DNA of 17,883 nt from DATFWC01 sp045801465 (GCA_045801465.1 JBJMSU010000146.1:1-17883); one strand, 5' to 3'; positions 7,888 to 14,022 are shown, counted from the first letter of the stretch. The notes: a model not told the origin generated them from the sequence alone. Numbers and translations are program-made.

Positions 7888-9006
7888 ATGCCGGCGTTCG
7901 ATGTCGTGGTGATCGGGCTCGGCGCGATGGGAAGCGCCGCCGTCTACCAGCTCGCTCGCAGAGGCAAGCGCGTCATTGGCATCGACCGTTTCGAACCGGG
8001 CCATGCTTTCGGCTCCTCGCATGGCGCAACGCGGATCATCAGGCTCGGCTATTTCGAGCATCCGTCCTATGTGCCGCTGCTGCGCCGCGCCTACGCGCTG
8101 TGGCGCGATCTCGAGGCCGCCTGCGGCCAGCCGCTTCTCCGCGTCACCGGCATCGCCGAGATCGGCCCGCCGGACGGAACGCTCGTCACCGGAACGCTGG
8201 CGGCGGCCCGCCTGCACGCGCTACCGCACACGGTGCTCGCCGCATCGGACGTGATGCGACGCCTCCCGTTTCGCATCCCTGCGGACTACCTCGGGGTGTT
8301 GCAGCCGGACGGCGGAATCTTAAGCCTCGAGCCGGCAATCCTCGCCCATCTTTCCTTGGCGCAAGCGGCCGGCGCCGAATTGCGGACCCGAGAGAACGTG
8401 CGCATCATCGCACCCTGGGCCGGCGGTGTACGGATCAGCACCGATCGCGGAGACCTCGAAGCCGGGGCAGCCATCGTTGCCGCCGGTCCATGGATGAAGA
8501 AGCTCCTGCCGGATCTGCACGCGCCATTGCGGGTCACGCGCCAGGTGATGGCGTGGTTTGAGCCGCTTGAGGCGGCGCTGTTTACGCCTGATCGGTTTCC
8601 CGTCTTCCTGCTGGAAAGTCCGCACGGCGTGCACTACGGCTTTCCGCTGGACGACACGGGCGTGAAAGTCGCCAAGCACCATCACGGTGATGAAACGGTC
8701 GACCCCGATACCTGCGATCCACAGATATCGAATGCCGACGAAGTCATCATTCGTTCGAGCCTGGCCGAGTATCTGCCGGCCGCCAACGGGCCGCTCAAGG
8801 CTGCCCAGACCTGCCTCTACACGATGGCGCCCGACGGCGACTTCGTCATCGATTCCTTGGGCCCGATCGTCGTTGCGTCAGCGTGCTCCGGTCATGGCTT
8901 CAAGTTCGCGCCGGTGGTCGGAGAAATCGTTGCCGATCTCGCCACCACCGGAGCCACCTCGCACGACATCTCGCGCTTCCGGCTCGATCGCTTCGGACCG
9001 GCATGA
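7888..9006 (+). CDS. FAD-dependent amine oxidase, monomeric sarcosine oxidase / N-methyltryptophan oxidase type
   Basis: A 372-aa DAO-family flavoenzyme that should oxidise a secondary amine or N-methyl amino acid, yielding H2O2, aldehyde and the primary amine. The N-terminal FAD Rossmann motif is VVIGLGAMGSAAVYQLARRG (7-26), with the acidic residue D33 at the end of strand 2. R49 in SHGATRIIR corresponds to the active-site Arg of monomeric sarcosine oxidase. C309 in QTCLYTMAPDGDF is at the position of the covalent flavin cysteine, and K339 in SGHGFKF at that of the oxygen-activating lysine. The length equals that of E. coli SolA, but the substrate cannot be fixed from sequence. The start at 7888 has AGGAGG 7 nt upstream. 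A cupin gene follows 143 bp downstream. Confidence 0.92.
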   Translation: MPAFDVVVIGLGAMGSAAVYQLARRGKRVIGIDRFEPGHAFGSSHGATRIIRLGYFEHPSYVPLLRRAYALWRDLEAACGQPLLRVTGIAEIGPPDGTLVTGTLAAARLHALPHTVLAASDVMRRLPFRIPADYLGVLQPDGGILSLEPAILAHLSLAQAAGAELRTRENVRIIAPWAGGVRISTDRGDLEAGAAIVAAGPWMKKLLPDLHAPLRVTRQVMAWFEPLEAALFTPDRFPVFLLESPHGVHYGFPLDDTGVKVAKHHHGDETVDPDTCDPQISNADEVIIRSSLAEYLPAANGPLKAAQTCLYTMAPDGDFVIDSLGPIVVASACSGHGFKFAPVVGEIVADLATTGATSHDISRFRLDRFGPA

Positions 9007-9032
9007 GCGCGGCACGCCGCCAACTGCGACTT

Positions 9033-9060
9033 GTCATGGCCGGGCTTGTCCCCCGGCTGT
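9033..9060. repeat. Degenerate REP-like intergenic hairpin
   Basis: TCATGGCCGGGCTTGTCC followed by CCCGGC forms a 6-bp GCCGGG/CCCGGC stem with a 7-nt loop, 26 bp after the oxidase stop. The sequence resembles, from memory, the short palindromic repeat (core TCATGGCCGGGCTTGTCCC) scattered between genes in Bradyrhizobium-like genomes. It may also end the oxidase transcript. Confidence 0.45.
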
Positions 9061-9149
9061 CCGATTTAGCACTGACGGCGACGGCTCTCCCGTGCTGCCA
9101 GCGGCAGGCGACAATTGCGTGTTTGCTCGCCCCGCCATAGAACAAGAAC

Positions 9150-9614
9150 GTGCATCCCATCACGCCGACACAAATTGCTGCACTGGTGGCGGAGGCCAAG
9201 GCTAACCCGCGCCGCCGCGCACATTTGCTTCTGCACGCCGGGCACGACGACCAAGTGCAGCGCCTCCTCATCGCTTTGCAACCCGGAAGCTACGTCCGGC
9301 CGCACCAGCATTCGCAGCAATGGGAGATGCTGGTGTTGCACCGCGGCCGGCTCGACGTGCTCGCCTTCACGCAAGACGGGACGCTGCTCGCGCGCCATCA
9401 GCTGGATCAATCAACGCCGGTGATTCAGATAGCAGTCGAGACCTGGCACGCCGGCGTTGCCTTGGAGCCGGACACCGTCGTCGTGGAGGTGAAGCCGGGG
9501 CCGTATCGTCCCAATGAATTTGCCGCGTGGGCGCCGGAGGAGAACACACCGGGTGCCGGGGACTTGGTGTCCTGGTTGGAAAAGGCCGCGGTAGGGATGC
9601 GGTGGGACGGTTAA
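9150..9614 (+). CDS. WbuC-family cupin-fold metalloprotein
   Basis: A 154-aa single-domain cupin. Residues 21-33 (RRRAHLLLHAGHD) and QRLLIALQPGSYVRPHQH match the WbuC family. Likely metal ligands are H52, H54 and E59 in RPHQHSQQWEML, and H100 in ETWHAG. The family ending, EVKPGPYRPNEFAAWAPEE, is complete. Its biochemical role is unsettled; some members sit in O-antigen clusters. The start is GTG (9150) with only a weak upstream purine stretch (AGAACAAGAAC), so the exact start is less sure. It could be co-transcribed with the oxidase 143 bp upstream, although a hairpin intervenes. Confidence 0.88.
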   Translation: MHPITPTQIAALVAEAKANPRRRAHLLLHAGHDDQVQRLLIALQPGSYVRPHQHSQQWEMLVLHRGRLDVLAFTQDGTLLARHQLDQSTPVIQIAVETWHAGVALEPDTVVVEVKPGPYRPNEFAAWAPEENTPGAGDLVSWLEKAAVGMRWDG

Positions 9615-9773
9615 TGGCGGACGCTTGAGCCCGCATGAGACTCAAAGCTTCTGGCCGCCGCCGACGGGAACCGAAGACAGGCCGAAGTCCGATTTAGCTT
9701 GTGCAAAGGGCGATATTCTGCGAGCGTGCGTTCTTGAATCGCTGAACGGTTCGCACATTCAATAGGATGCGTT

Positions 9774-9896
9774 ATGCCAGAGGCAGCTCTTTCCAGATTC
9801 CTGATCGGCCCGTTCGGCTTGCACGCGTTCATCGCTGGCGCTCTGGTCCTGTTTGCAGGATTCTTGTGGGTCTTCAACTTCACGAATTTCTTTTGA
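9774..9896 (+). CDS. Small single-span membrane protein (40 aa)
   Basis: A 40-codon gene with AGGA 6 nt before its ATG. The protein has a short polar N-terminus (MPEAALSRF), then a hydrophobic span at about 17-36 (HAFIAGALVLFAGFLWVF), ending in NFTNFF. It stands alone between the cupin and DUF1488 genes, with about 160 bp free on each side. Composition, ribosome-binding site and isolation support a real small gene. It is one of three such proteins in this island; the function is unknown. Confidence 0.6.
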   Translation: MPEAALSRFLIGPFGLHAFIAGALVLFAGFLWVFNFTNFF

Positions 9897-10055
9897 CGTG
9901 AAAATGGCTGCGCTCAAGCGTCGCAGCCGCTGAAGGCGGTCTTTGGTCCGCACCGGGGCGCGAAATCCTGATTCGTCACGCGTAGGCGATCGCCACCCGG
10001 CGAGGTTTTGGCCGCGCATCGCTGCGGGCCGGCGACTCGCACGCAGGCCGTGCCG

Positions 10056-10319
10056 TCAAAAGTCGGCACCGATCAAATCGTAGGACCCTCTGCGCCCGCG
10101 CTTGTAGACTTTCACCGCAGTTGCACAAATCAGCTCGCGATGCGAATCGAAGGCGTTGAGAAATCCAGCCTCATCGCGCTGCATATCGGGTTCGATGCGC
10201 TGAAGCGCCTCCTCGGTCACGAAGAACGAAGCCTCCATGGCGCTGTCGTGTCCCCAGAACCGGACTGCGCGCCGCGTCGCATCGTAAGAGCGGCTTCGAT
10301 TGGGAAAGCTCAGCGTCAT
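10056..10319 (-). CDS. DUF1488 family protein
   Basis: An 87-aa protein matching the DUF1488 pattern: MTLSFPNRSRSYDATRRAVRFWGHDSAMEASFFV at the N-terminus, then EEALQRI, then DEAGFLNAFDSHRELICATAVKVYKRGRRGSYDLIGADF. It is soluble and without catalytic motifs. Homologues are widespread in proteobacteria and have no assigned biochemical role. The start at 10319 has no good Shine-Dalgarno but matches the family N-terminus. The neighbouring 64-aa gene, on the same strand, ends 94 bp upstream. Confidence 0.9.
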   Translation of the reverse strand: MTLSFPNRSRSYDATRRAVRFWGHDSAMEASFFVTEEALQRIEPDMQRDEAGFLNAFDSHRELICATAVKVYKRGRRGSYDLIGADF

Positions 10320-10412
10320 GCCGGTTGGATCATCATTTTCGAATGCCGAAGTGCCTGCACGATTCCGCTGCCATGTCGTCTACGTACGACAGCTATCGCT
10401 CGAGGGCGGCCG

Positions 10413-10607
10413 CTAGGCGCGCTCGAGCTCGCTTTCCTTCACCACGCGTTCGTGCTGCTCGCGTGCGTGCTTGATGCGGTACTGGTGCTCGCCGTCGGTG
10501 CTGTGTGGGAGCTGACGCACCACCTCGTAAGGCCCGTCGGCGGCGTTGCGATAGGGAAAGCCGCGGCTGAACCGGACCCGCTGTCCCGGCTGATATCGGT
10601 GAGTCAT
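10413..10607 (-). CDS. Small KOW/SH3-like protein (64 aa)
   Basis: The 64-aa sequence begins HRYQPGQRVRFSRGFPYRNAA, continues GPYEVVRQLP, QYRIKHA and ends ERVVKESELE. The pattern of short beta strands around GQRVRF and YEVVRQLP resembles a small SH3/KOW barrel, a fold often used for nucleic-acid or protein contacts. Similar proteins are common in Rhizobiales without a known role. The ATG at 10607 lacks its own ribosome-binding site. Instead it overlaps, as ATGA, the stop of a 22-codon upstream frame that has a strong one, which suggests translational coupling. The conserved leader (copy A) lies in front. Confidence 0.82.
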   Translation of the reverse strand: MTHRYQPGQRVRFSRGFPYRNAADGPYEVVRQLPHSTDGEHQYRIKHAREQHERVVKESELERA

Positions 10608-10672
10608 GGCATGTCATGCGCCAAGTCTGCGCATCCGCTCGTCTGCGTTCGATGTCCAGGAACCGCGAACAT
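10604..10672 (-). CDS. Putative 22-aa leader ORF coupled to the 64-aa gene
   Basis: ATG at 10672 is preceded by AGGGGAG, and its frame (MFAVPGHRTQTSGCADLAHD, then MP) ends in TGA overlapping the ATG of the downstream gene. Its start is exactly 19 nt after the conserved leader core, the same distance as the start codons of the two other leader-bearing genes. This is the best evidence that it is translated. It probably delivers ribosomes to the next gene rather than making a functional peptide. Confidence 0.4.
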   Translation of the reverse strand: MFAVPGHRTQTSGCADLAHDMP

Positions 10673-10750
10673 GGCGCCGCTCCCCTGTTGCAGGCGGGAG
10701 CGCGACCGGTCTCTCAGCCACCGACGCCCTGTAGCATCAATGTCGGTGAT
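10673..10750 (-). ncRNA. Conserved 5' leader, copy A
   Basis: First of three similar leaders. On the minus strand, the 5' helix is CACCGAC (10748-10742) with GTCGGTG (10725-10719). Then comes the conserved core GGCTGAGAGACCGGTCGCG with CTCCCGCCT, and 19 nt later an ATG. CGCTCCC (10702-10696) can pair perfectly with GGGAGCG (10684-10678), which contains the Shine-Dalgarno. A TAGAAT box at 10762-10757 would place the transcript start at the foot of the helix. Confidence 0.55.
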
Positions 10751-10756
10751 CTGCGC

Positions 10757-10762
10757 ATTCTA
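10757..10762 (-). promoter_or_regulatory. -10 box for leader A transcript
   Basis: TAGAAT matches 5 of 6 positions of TATAAT and sits 6 nt before the conserved leader. The -35 position (TCGCTA, 17-bp spacer) is weak. Confidence 0.4.
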
Positions 10763-10812
10763 GCTCGGGCGGGCCGGAATAGCGACTGGAAATCGGTGAC
10801 GCGAGCGAGGGC

Positions 10813-11028
10813 TCAACGCCTCTTGGCGGAACGGGCAGGCATGGTCGGAGCTGCCTCGTCGGCGTCGCGCGTCAGTCGAAGAGCTCGCAAGCGCGCAGTC
10901 TTCTCACGTACGGCGAGACGACCCGCGTGGTACTCCGCCATGGCCTTTTGGCCTTCCCGAAGCTGCGCTTCCTTCTTCTTGAAACTTGCTTCGGCGACAT
11001 CGTGTGCTTGCTTGGCGTTCATCTTCAA
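10813..11028 (-). CDS. Small basic helical protein under general-stress promoter
   Basis: About 71 aa, highly charged and predicted helical (QAHDVAEASFKKKEAQLREG, then QKAMAEYHAGRLAVREKTARLRALRL), ending in a basic tail (ARSAKRR). Similar short Rhizobiales proteins exist without a known function. Two starts are possible: TTG at 11028, with GGAG 8 nt before it, or ATG at 11022, only two codons on but with the same GGAG 14 nt away. I use the TTG on spacing grounds. A perfect GGAAC-N16-CGTT promoter ends 71 bp upstream, so the gene probably belongs to the PhyR-EcfG general stress regulon. Confidence 0.78.
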   Translation of the reverse strand: MKMNAKQAHDVAEASFKKKEAQLREGQKAMAEYHAGRLAVREKTARLRALRLTRDADEAAPTMPARSAKRR

Positions 11029-11373
11029 AGCGGCCGCTCCTTTTTGACTCTGCCCAGTGGGACCCGGCGAGCGAACCGGCGGTTCGGCGATTGAAGATAA
11101 CGCGCGGCAGCCGACGTGGTTCCGCATGGCGGCGGGAGATTTGCACGCACGTTGGCCGCCAGCGCACGATTGCGGGGAAGTCTTGCCTTGCAAAAGCCGC
11201 CCTCACACGATACCTACGATGATCGACATTTGGCCGGACAATCGGGCCGTTTCGCCTTTGCTGTATGCCAGGCGCACGATCGGACCCTCCCAAACATCGA
11301 GAGACTGCACTTCTCGTCGCGGTGTTTGCGGCCCGTGCATCCCAGTGCACCTCCAACAGCGAAAGGACATCTC
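11029..11373. other. Divergent intergenic region before cold-shock gene
   Basis: 345 bp separate the minus-strand helical-protein gene from the plus-strand cold-shock gene. It holds the EcfG promoter (11099-11123). Nearer the cold-shock gene, a small CGAGA...TCTCG hairpin (about 11298-11315) lies in what would be a 5' untranslated region. Long structured leaders are usual for cold-shock genes, but no specific promoter for it stands out. Confidence 0.4.
11099..11123 (-). promoter_or_regulatory. EcfG (general stress sigma factor) promoter
   Basis: On the minus strand, GGAAC (11123-11119) and CGTT (11102-11099) are separated by exactly 16 bp, the consensus for alphaproteobacterial EcfG-type sigma factors. 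It points at the helical-protein gene starting at 11028. No other exact match was found in the gene-start regions examined. Confidence 0.7.
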
Positions 11374-11583
11374 ATGAATACCGGCACCGTAAAGTTCTAC
11401 AACGTTCAGAAGGGCTTTGGCTTCATTCAGCCGGACGACGGCGGCAGAGACGTGTTCGTCCATGCCACCGCCCTGGAACGCGCCGGCATGCATAGTCTCA
11501 GCGAGGGTCAGAAGGTTTCCTTCGAAACTCAGCAAGACCAACGCACAGGCAAGATCGCCGTCGCGAACATCCAGGCCGGGTAG
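11374..11583 (+). CDS. Cold-shock domain protein (CspA family)
   Basis: A 69-aa single cold-shock domain that binds single-stranded RNA/DNA and melts RNA structure. The RNP1 motif KGFGFI is at residues 13-18 and RNP2 VFVHAT at 27-32. The start MNTGTVKFYN is the family start and is preceded by AAAGGA at 11362-11367. Its length is normal. A bS21 gene follows about 250 bp downstream, an arrangement familiar from alphaproteobacteria. Confidence 0.96.
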   Translation: MNTGTVKFYNVQKGFGFIQPDDGGRDVFVHATALERAGMHSLSEGQKVSFETQQDQRTGKIAVANIQAG

Positions 11584-11592
11584 CTTGGCGAA

Positions 11593-11606
11593 GCAGGGCA
11601 GCCTGC
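11593..11606 (+). terminator. Short hairpin after cold-shock gene
   Basis: GCAGG-GCAG-CCTGC begins 10 bp after the stop codon. A second possible stem, AGGCC/GGCCT (11642-11660), is followed by GCTTT. Neither has a proper U-tract. Confidence 0.3.
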
Positions 11607-11835
11607 GCGCTCATACTCTGATTGGTCTCGATGGCGGGGAAAGGCCATCCCGCAAGGCCTGCTTTGTCACGCGAAAATGTGGCCGAACCGCGCGTGAACG
11701 CGTGCTCATGCGCGGCGATCATGACTTGCGCAACCTCGGTGCGGCCATAAGGCCGAAGCGCGCGAGAAGCCGTCCCTTCGCAATGGCAAGCGAGGTTCGT
11801 CTTGTCGCATGCCGATGACAGGAAAGGATTTTCGC

Positions 11836-12126
11836 GTGCAGGTATTCGTCCGCGACAACAATGTCGACCAAGCCCTCAGAATCCTGAAGAAGAAGATGCA
11901 GCGGGAAGGCGTCTTTCGCGAAATGAAGCGCAAGAGGTTCTACGAGAAGCCGTCAGAGAGAACGACCCGGGAGAGGAGCGAAGCGGTCCGCCGGGCACGC
12001 AAGCTCGCCCGCAAGAAGGCCCAGCGCGAAGGTCTCATCGCCGCTCCGCGTCGAGCCAAGACGGCAGCCGGCAGAGCGGGCGCAGGCCGTCAGGACGGGA
12101 TGCGCACGGCTGTCGTCCAGGCATGA
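11836..12126 (+). CDS. rpsU: 30S ribosomal protein bS21
   Basis: Small basic ribosomal protein that helps initiation on the 30S subunit. The sequence QVFVRDNNVDQALRILKKKM, then QREGVFREMKRKRFYEKPSE and RRARKLARKKAQREGL, is the canonical alphaproteobacterial bS21. The correct start is the GTG at 11836, preceded by AAAGGA with 7-nt spacing. Using the ATG at 11809 would add nine residues that are actually the ribosome-binding region. That gives 96 aa, including a roughly 26-residue Ala/Arg-rich C-terminal tail typical of longer family members. Its last 37 bp overlap, tail to tail, the zinc-ribbon gene on the other strand. Confidence 0.95.
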   Translation: MQVFVRDNNVDQALRILKKKMQREGVFREMKRKRFYEKPSERTTRERSEAVRRARKLARKKAQREGLIAAPRRAKTAAGRAGAGRQDGMRTAVVQA

Positions 12127-12347
12127 CCGCAAAGCCCACACAGCCATTGATGATGAATCAAGCCGGCGCCGAGGAAAGCGGAGGCGATCGGCGCGATCGG
12201 CGCCGGCATGCCGCACGCGGGACAACGCCGTTCCGCGGCACGTTCCCCCTTTTTCGACAGGGACCGGCGTGTCGACGCGGCGTGTAGCCGCCGCTGCCAT
12301 TTGCGATCGATCTCGCGGCTGATGTCGATGGGATAGGCGAGGGTCAC
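12090..12347 (-). CDS. Small zinc-ribbon protein (85 aa)
   Basis: Two cysteine pairs, CPAC at 42-45 and CGLC at 70-73, form a four-Cys zinc ribbon spanning 28 residues. Between them, APIAPIASAFLGAGLIHHQW is a recognisable feature of small Rhizobiales proteins, and the end is HAWTTAVRIPS. The N-terminus (TLAYPIDISREIDRKWQRR) is helical and basic. The start is GTG at 12347, with GGAG 7 nt upstream; this position is also fixed by the leader, whose core ends 19 nt before it, as in the two sister copies. The function is unknown. It overlaps the 3' end of rpsU by 37 bp. Confidence 0.75.
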   Translation of the reverse strand: MTLAYPIDISREIDRKWQRRLHAASTRRSLSKKGERAAERRCPACGMPAPIAPIASAFLGAGLIHHQWLCGLCGHAWTTAVRIPS

Positions 12348-12425
12348 GGGTGATCTCCAATGTTCGAGGCGAGAGCGCGACCCTGTCTCTCGGCCACCGA
12401 CGCCTGTGAACATATTGCCGGTGAT
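12348..12425 (-). ncRNA. Conserved 5' leader, copy B
   Basis: Same layout as copy A on the minus strand. The 5' helix is CACCGGC (12423-12417) with GTCGGTG (12401-12395), where one A-U pair has become G-U. The core is GGCCGAGAGACAGGGTCGCG with CTCTCGCCT, then 19 nt to the GTG start. CGAGAG can pair with CTCTCG inside the core, or CTCT with the Shine-Dalgarno GGAG. A CATATG box lies where copy A has its -10. Confidence 0.55.
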
Positions 12426-12637
12426 GCCCCCCATATGGGGACCACAGCCGCCATTGGCCAGCCATTTCTTCGGCCGAGCCAGGCTAGTGCTCCGATTCCG
12501 AAAGTTCGCATCGCTGCGCGGCACACCCTCGTGTGAACTTCGCAATGCGGAGCAGCAGCAGCTCTATGCTTCCACTGCGGTTTGGACGCTATCAAGCCGT
12601 GCTGCCGGGGTGATGGACAAATTCAAATCCGTCGCAC

Positions 12638-12850
12638 CTAAAACAGCATGTCCTTGGCCCAGATTTCGACATCTCGCCGAGCCTGCTCGTGCGGCAGGCC
12701 ATAACGCTGCTGCAGCCGTGCAATCAGCTCGGGCAGCGTCCTAATCTCTGCGTAATCGGAACTGGTGAGCCGATCCCATTTAGCCTGCGCGGTTCGCAGG
12801 CGATAGGCATTTATGCCGACGCCGGCGTGAGCGGGGTCAAGGTCGAACAT
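12638..12850 (-). CDS. CsbD-like small protein (70 aa)
   Basis: The segment KWDRLTSSDYAEIRTLPELI, then ARLQQRYGLPHEQARRDVEIW, fits the CsbD-like pattern (W..LT..DL..I......L...I..RYG....A...V..W) of small general-stress proteins with no settled biochemical role. The start at 12850 has AAAGG 8 nt upstream. It is the last gene of a probable three-gene operon (13560 to 12638) with gaps of 32 and 48 bp. Confidence 0.75.
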   Translation of the reverse strand: MFDLDPAHAGVGINAYRLRTAQAKWDRLTSSDYAEIRTLPELIARLQQRYGLPHEQARRDVEIWAKDMLF

Positions 12851-12898
12851 CGACGTGGCCTTTCGAGATTGTGTCAGCGTGTCCTGCGACGGGACGAC

Positions 12899-13207
12899 TT
12901 ATCGCGACGTTTCCGCCGCGCAGGACAGCCGTGCGAAGTCCTCCAGCACGGCTGCGATCAGTTTCTGTCGTCGCGGATCTTGCGCGGCCGGAGTTGCGGC
13001 AAACAGCGTGAGCAGATAACGCGCCTTCTCGGCGGCCTCGAGCCAGGTCAGCGCCGGCGCAGCGAGGAGTTGCGATTCCAGTTCGCTCTGGCGCAAGCGC
13101 AGCGTGCGTTCGTTGGCTTCGACCTCGGCCACGAGCCGACGGAGATCGGTCGCCTTCTGGGCGGCCATTCCGCGGTGCTGATCGAGATCGATCGTTTTGT
13201 CCGTCAT
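12899..13207 (-). CDS. Hypothetical helical protein (102 aa)
   Basis: The sequence is dominated by long amphipathic helices: ATDLRRLVAEVEANERTLRL and RQSELESQLLAAPALTWLEA look like a coiled coil, then EKARYLLTLFAATP and PRRQKLIAAVLEDFARL form a second helical pair. There is no signal peptide, membrane span or catalytic motif. The start at 13207 (MTDKTIDLDQHRG) is preferred over 13243 because the earlier residues are Arg-rich and non-protein-like; the ribosome-binding site is weak. It is the middle gene of the three-gene operon. I do not recognise a named family. Confidence 0.72.
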   Translation of the reverse strand: MTDKTIDLDQHRGMAAQKATDLRRLVAEVEANERTLRLRQSELESQLLAAPALTWLEAAEKARYLLTLFAATPAAQDPRRQKLIAAVLEDFARLSCAAETSR

Positions 13208-13239
13208 GACCGCATTATCCGTTCGCGAATGCCTGCGCC

Positions 13240-13560
13240 TCACGTCTGCACGGCGCGGCGCGCAAGCGGGTAGCGGACGCTGGCGTACAGTTGGCGTATT
13301 CCTTCGCTGTCGAATCTTTCCTCGTCGACTTCCAGATAGGCTCCGAGCAGAAGCGCGGGCGGGAGGTCCTCGATGGCGAACCGGATGGCGTCCGCGGCAC
13401 GCGTGAAGCGTTTATAGCCGACCGGTTGTCTCATTGCCTTGCGGCTTCTGGTGGGGAACAGCTCCGCCGCAGTGTCATAGTCGAAACTGGTCAGTCGCAG
13501 GTCATCCGGGCGGTTGGCGGCGGGCCGCTTGGCAGCAGCGGTTGAAGAAGTCTTCGTCAT
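13240..13560 (-). CDS. Hypothetical protein of a Rhizobiales small-protein family (106 aa)
   Basis: First gene of the operon 13560-12638. A Lys/Ala-rich N-terminus (about 25 residues) is followed by FDYDTAAELFPTRSRK, GYKRFTRAADAIRFAIEDLP and GAYLEVDEERFDSEGIRQLY. The last two blocks are familiar from uncharacterised Rhizobiales proteins. It is soluble, without motifs that indicate an enzyme. The start at 13560 has GGAG with 6-nt spacing; a TTG at 13572 is in frame but would overlap that site. Confidence 0.78.
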   Translation of the reverse strand: MTKTSSTAAAKRPAANRPDDLRLTSFDYDTAAELFPTRSRKAMRQPVGYKRFTRAADAIRFAIEDLPPALLLGAYLEVDEERFDSEGIRQLYASVRYPLARRAVQT

Positions 13561-13694
13561 CCCAAGCTCCAAAAAATGTAATTATGCGGGTATGTCATCC
13601 AAAACTCCCATACGCATATAAGCACTTGGCGCGTTAAAGCTAGTTTTTCGGCCAAATATATTTCCCCGGTTAAATAATTCCGCGATCTTATCTA

Positions 13695-13723
13695 TGGACG
13701 AATCGGATGCGATGCAGTATTCT
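13695..13723 (+). promoter_or_regulatory. Sigma-70-type promoter for leader C
   Basis: TGGACG (13695-13700; 4 of 6 versus TTGACA), a 17-bp spacer, then TATTCT (13718-13723; 4 of 6 versus TATAAT). The predicted transcript would begin at the foot of the conserved leader helix. The region just upstream (13565-13690) is noticeably AT-rich for this window. Confidence 0.45.
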
Positions 13724-13727
13724 TCAC

Positions 13728-13805
13728 GCTATCGTCGGGATCTATTATCGGGCTTCGACGGCTGAGAGAGGCGTGCGCTCCCGCCTGATTGCAGCGGGTG
13801 CGCAC
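13728..13805 (+). ncRNA. Conserved 5' leader, copy C
   Basis: Plus-strand copy. The 5' helix is CGTCG (13733-13737) with CGACG (13756-13760), so the pairing is conserved although the bases differ from copies A and B. The core is GGCTGAGAGAGGCGTGCG with CTCCCGCCT (ending at 13786), then exactly 19 nt to the ATG at 13806. CCCGC (13780-13784) can pair with GCGGG (13794-13798), which overlaps the presumed ribosome-binding site. Confidence 0.55.
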
Positions 13806-13913
13806 ATGGCTCCTTCATTCAACCTTCCGCTCGCGGTGCCGATTACGCTGATTTTCGCGACCTTGGTCGTGGGATACGCGATTTCGTTCGCCGTCTACCG
13901 GGCCTTCTCGTGA
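13806..13913 (+). CDS. Small single-span membrane protein (35 aa)
   Basis: The 35-aa sequence is almost entirely one transmembrane helix (LAVPITLIFATLVVGYAISF, about residues 8-28), flanked by MAPSFNL and VYRAFS. The ATG has only AGCGGG upstream, but its position is supported by the leader, which ends 19 nt before it as in two other genes. The open frame extends upstream to 13707, but that part would overlie the leader and is not protein-like. The function is unknown. Confidence 0.55.
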   Translation: MAPSFNLPLAVPITLIFATLVVGYAISFAVYRAFS

Positions 13914-14022
13914 GGCGCGTGTGGACGGATGAGAGGATAGCGGCCCAGTGACCAAGCCCGGACACGCGCTTCACGCCTGCACAGCGACGCCGCTGGTGCC
14001 GAGCTGACGGAACCAGAGTCTC

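Noticed and set aside
10704..10725. TPP riboswitch suggested by GGCTGAGA in leaders A and C
   Set aside because: The second essential TPP element (CTGATC/GGTTAATACC-type) is missing, copy B has GCCGAGA, and downstream genes have no thiamine link.
13619..13640. Sigma-54 promoter suggested by CTTGGCGCGTTAAAGC
   Set aside because: The -12 TGC element is absent at the required spacing.
13930..13990. Possible fourth copy of the leader before the 37-aa membrane protein
   Set aside because: It has GAGAG and CGCTTCACGCCTG, but with a long insertion, no matching 5' helix and the wrong distance to the start codon.
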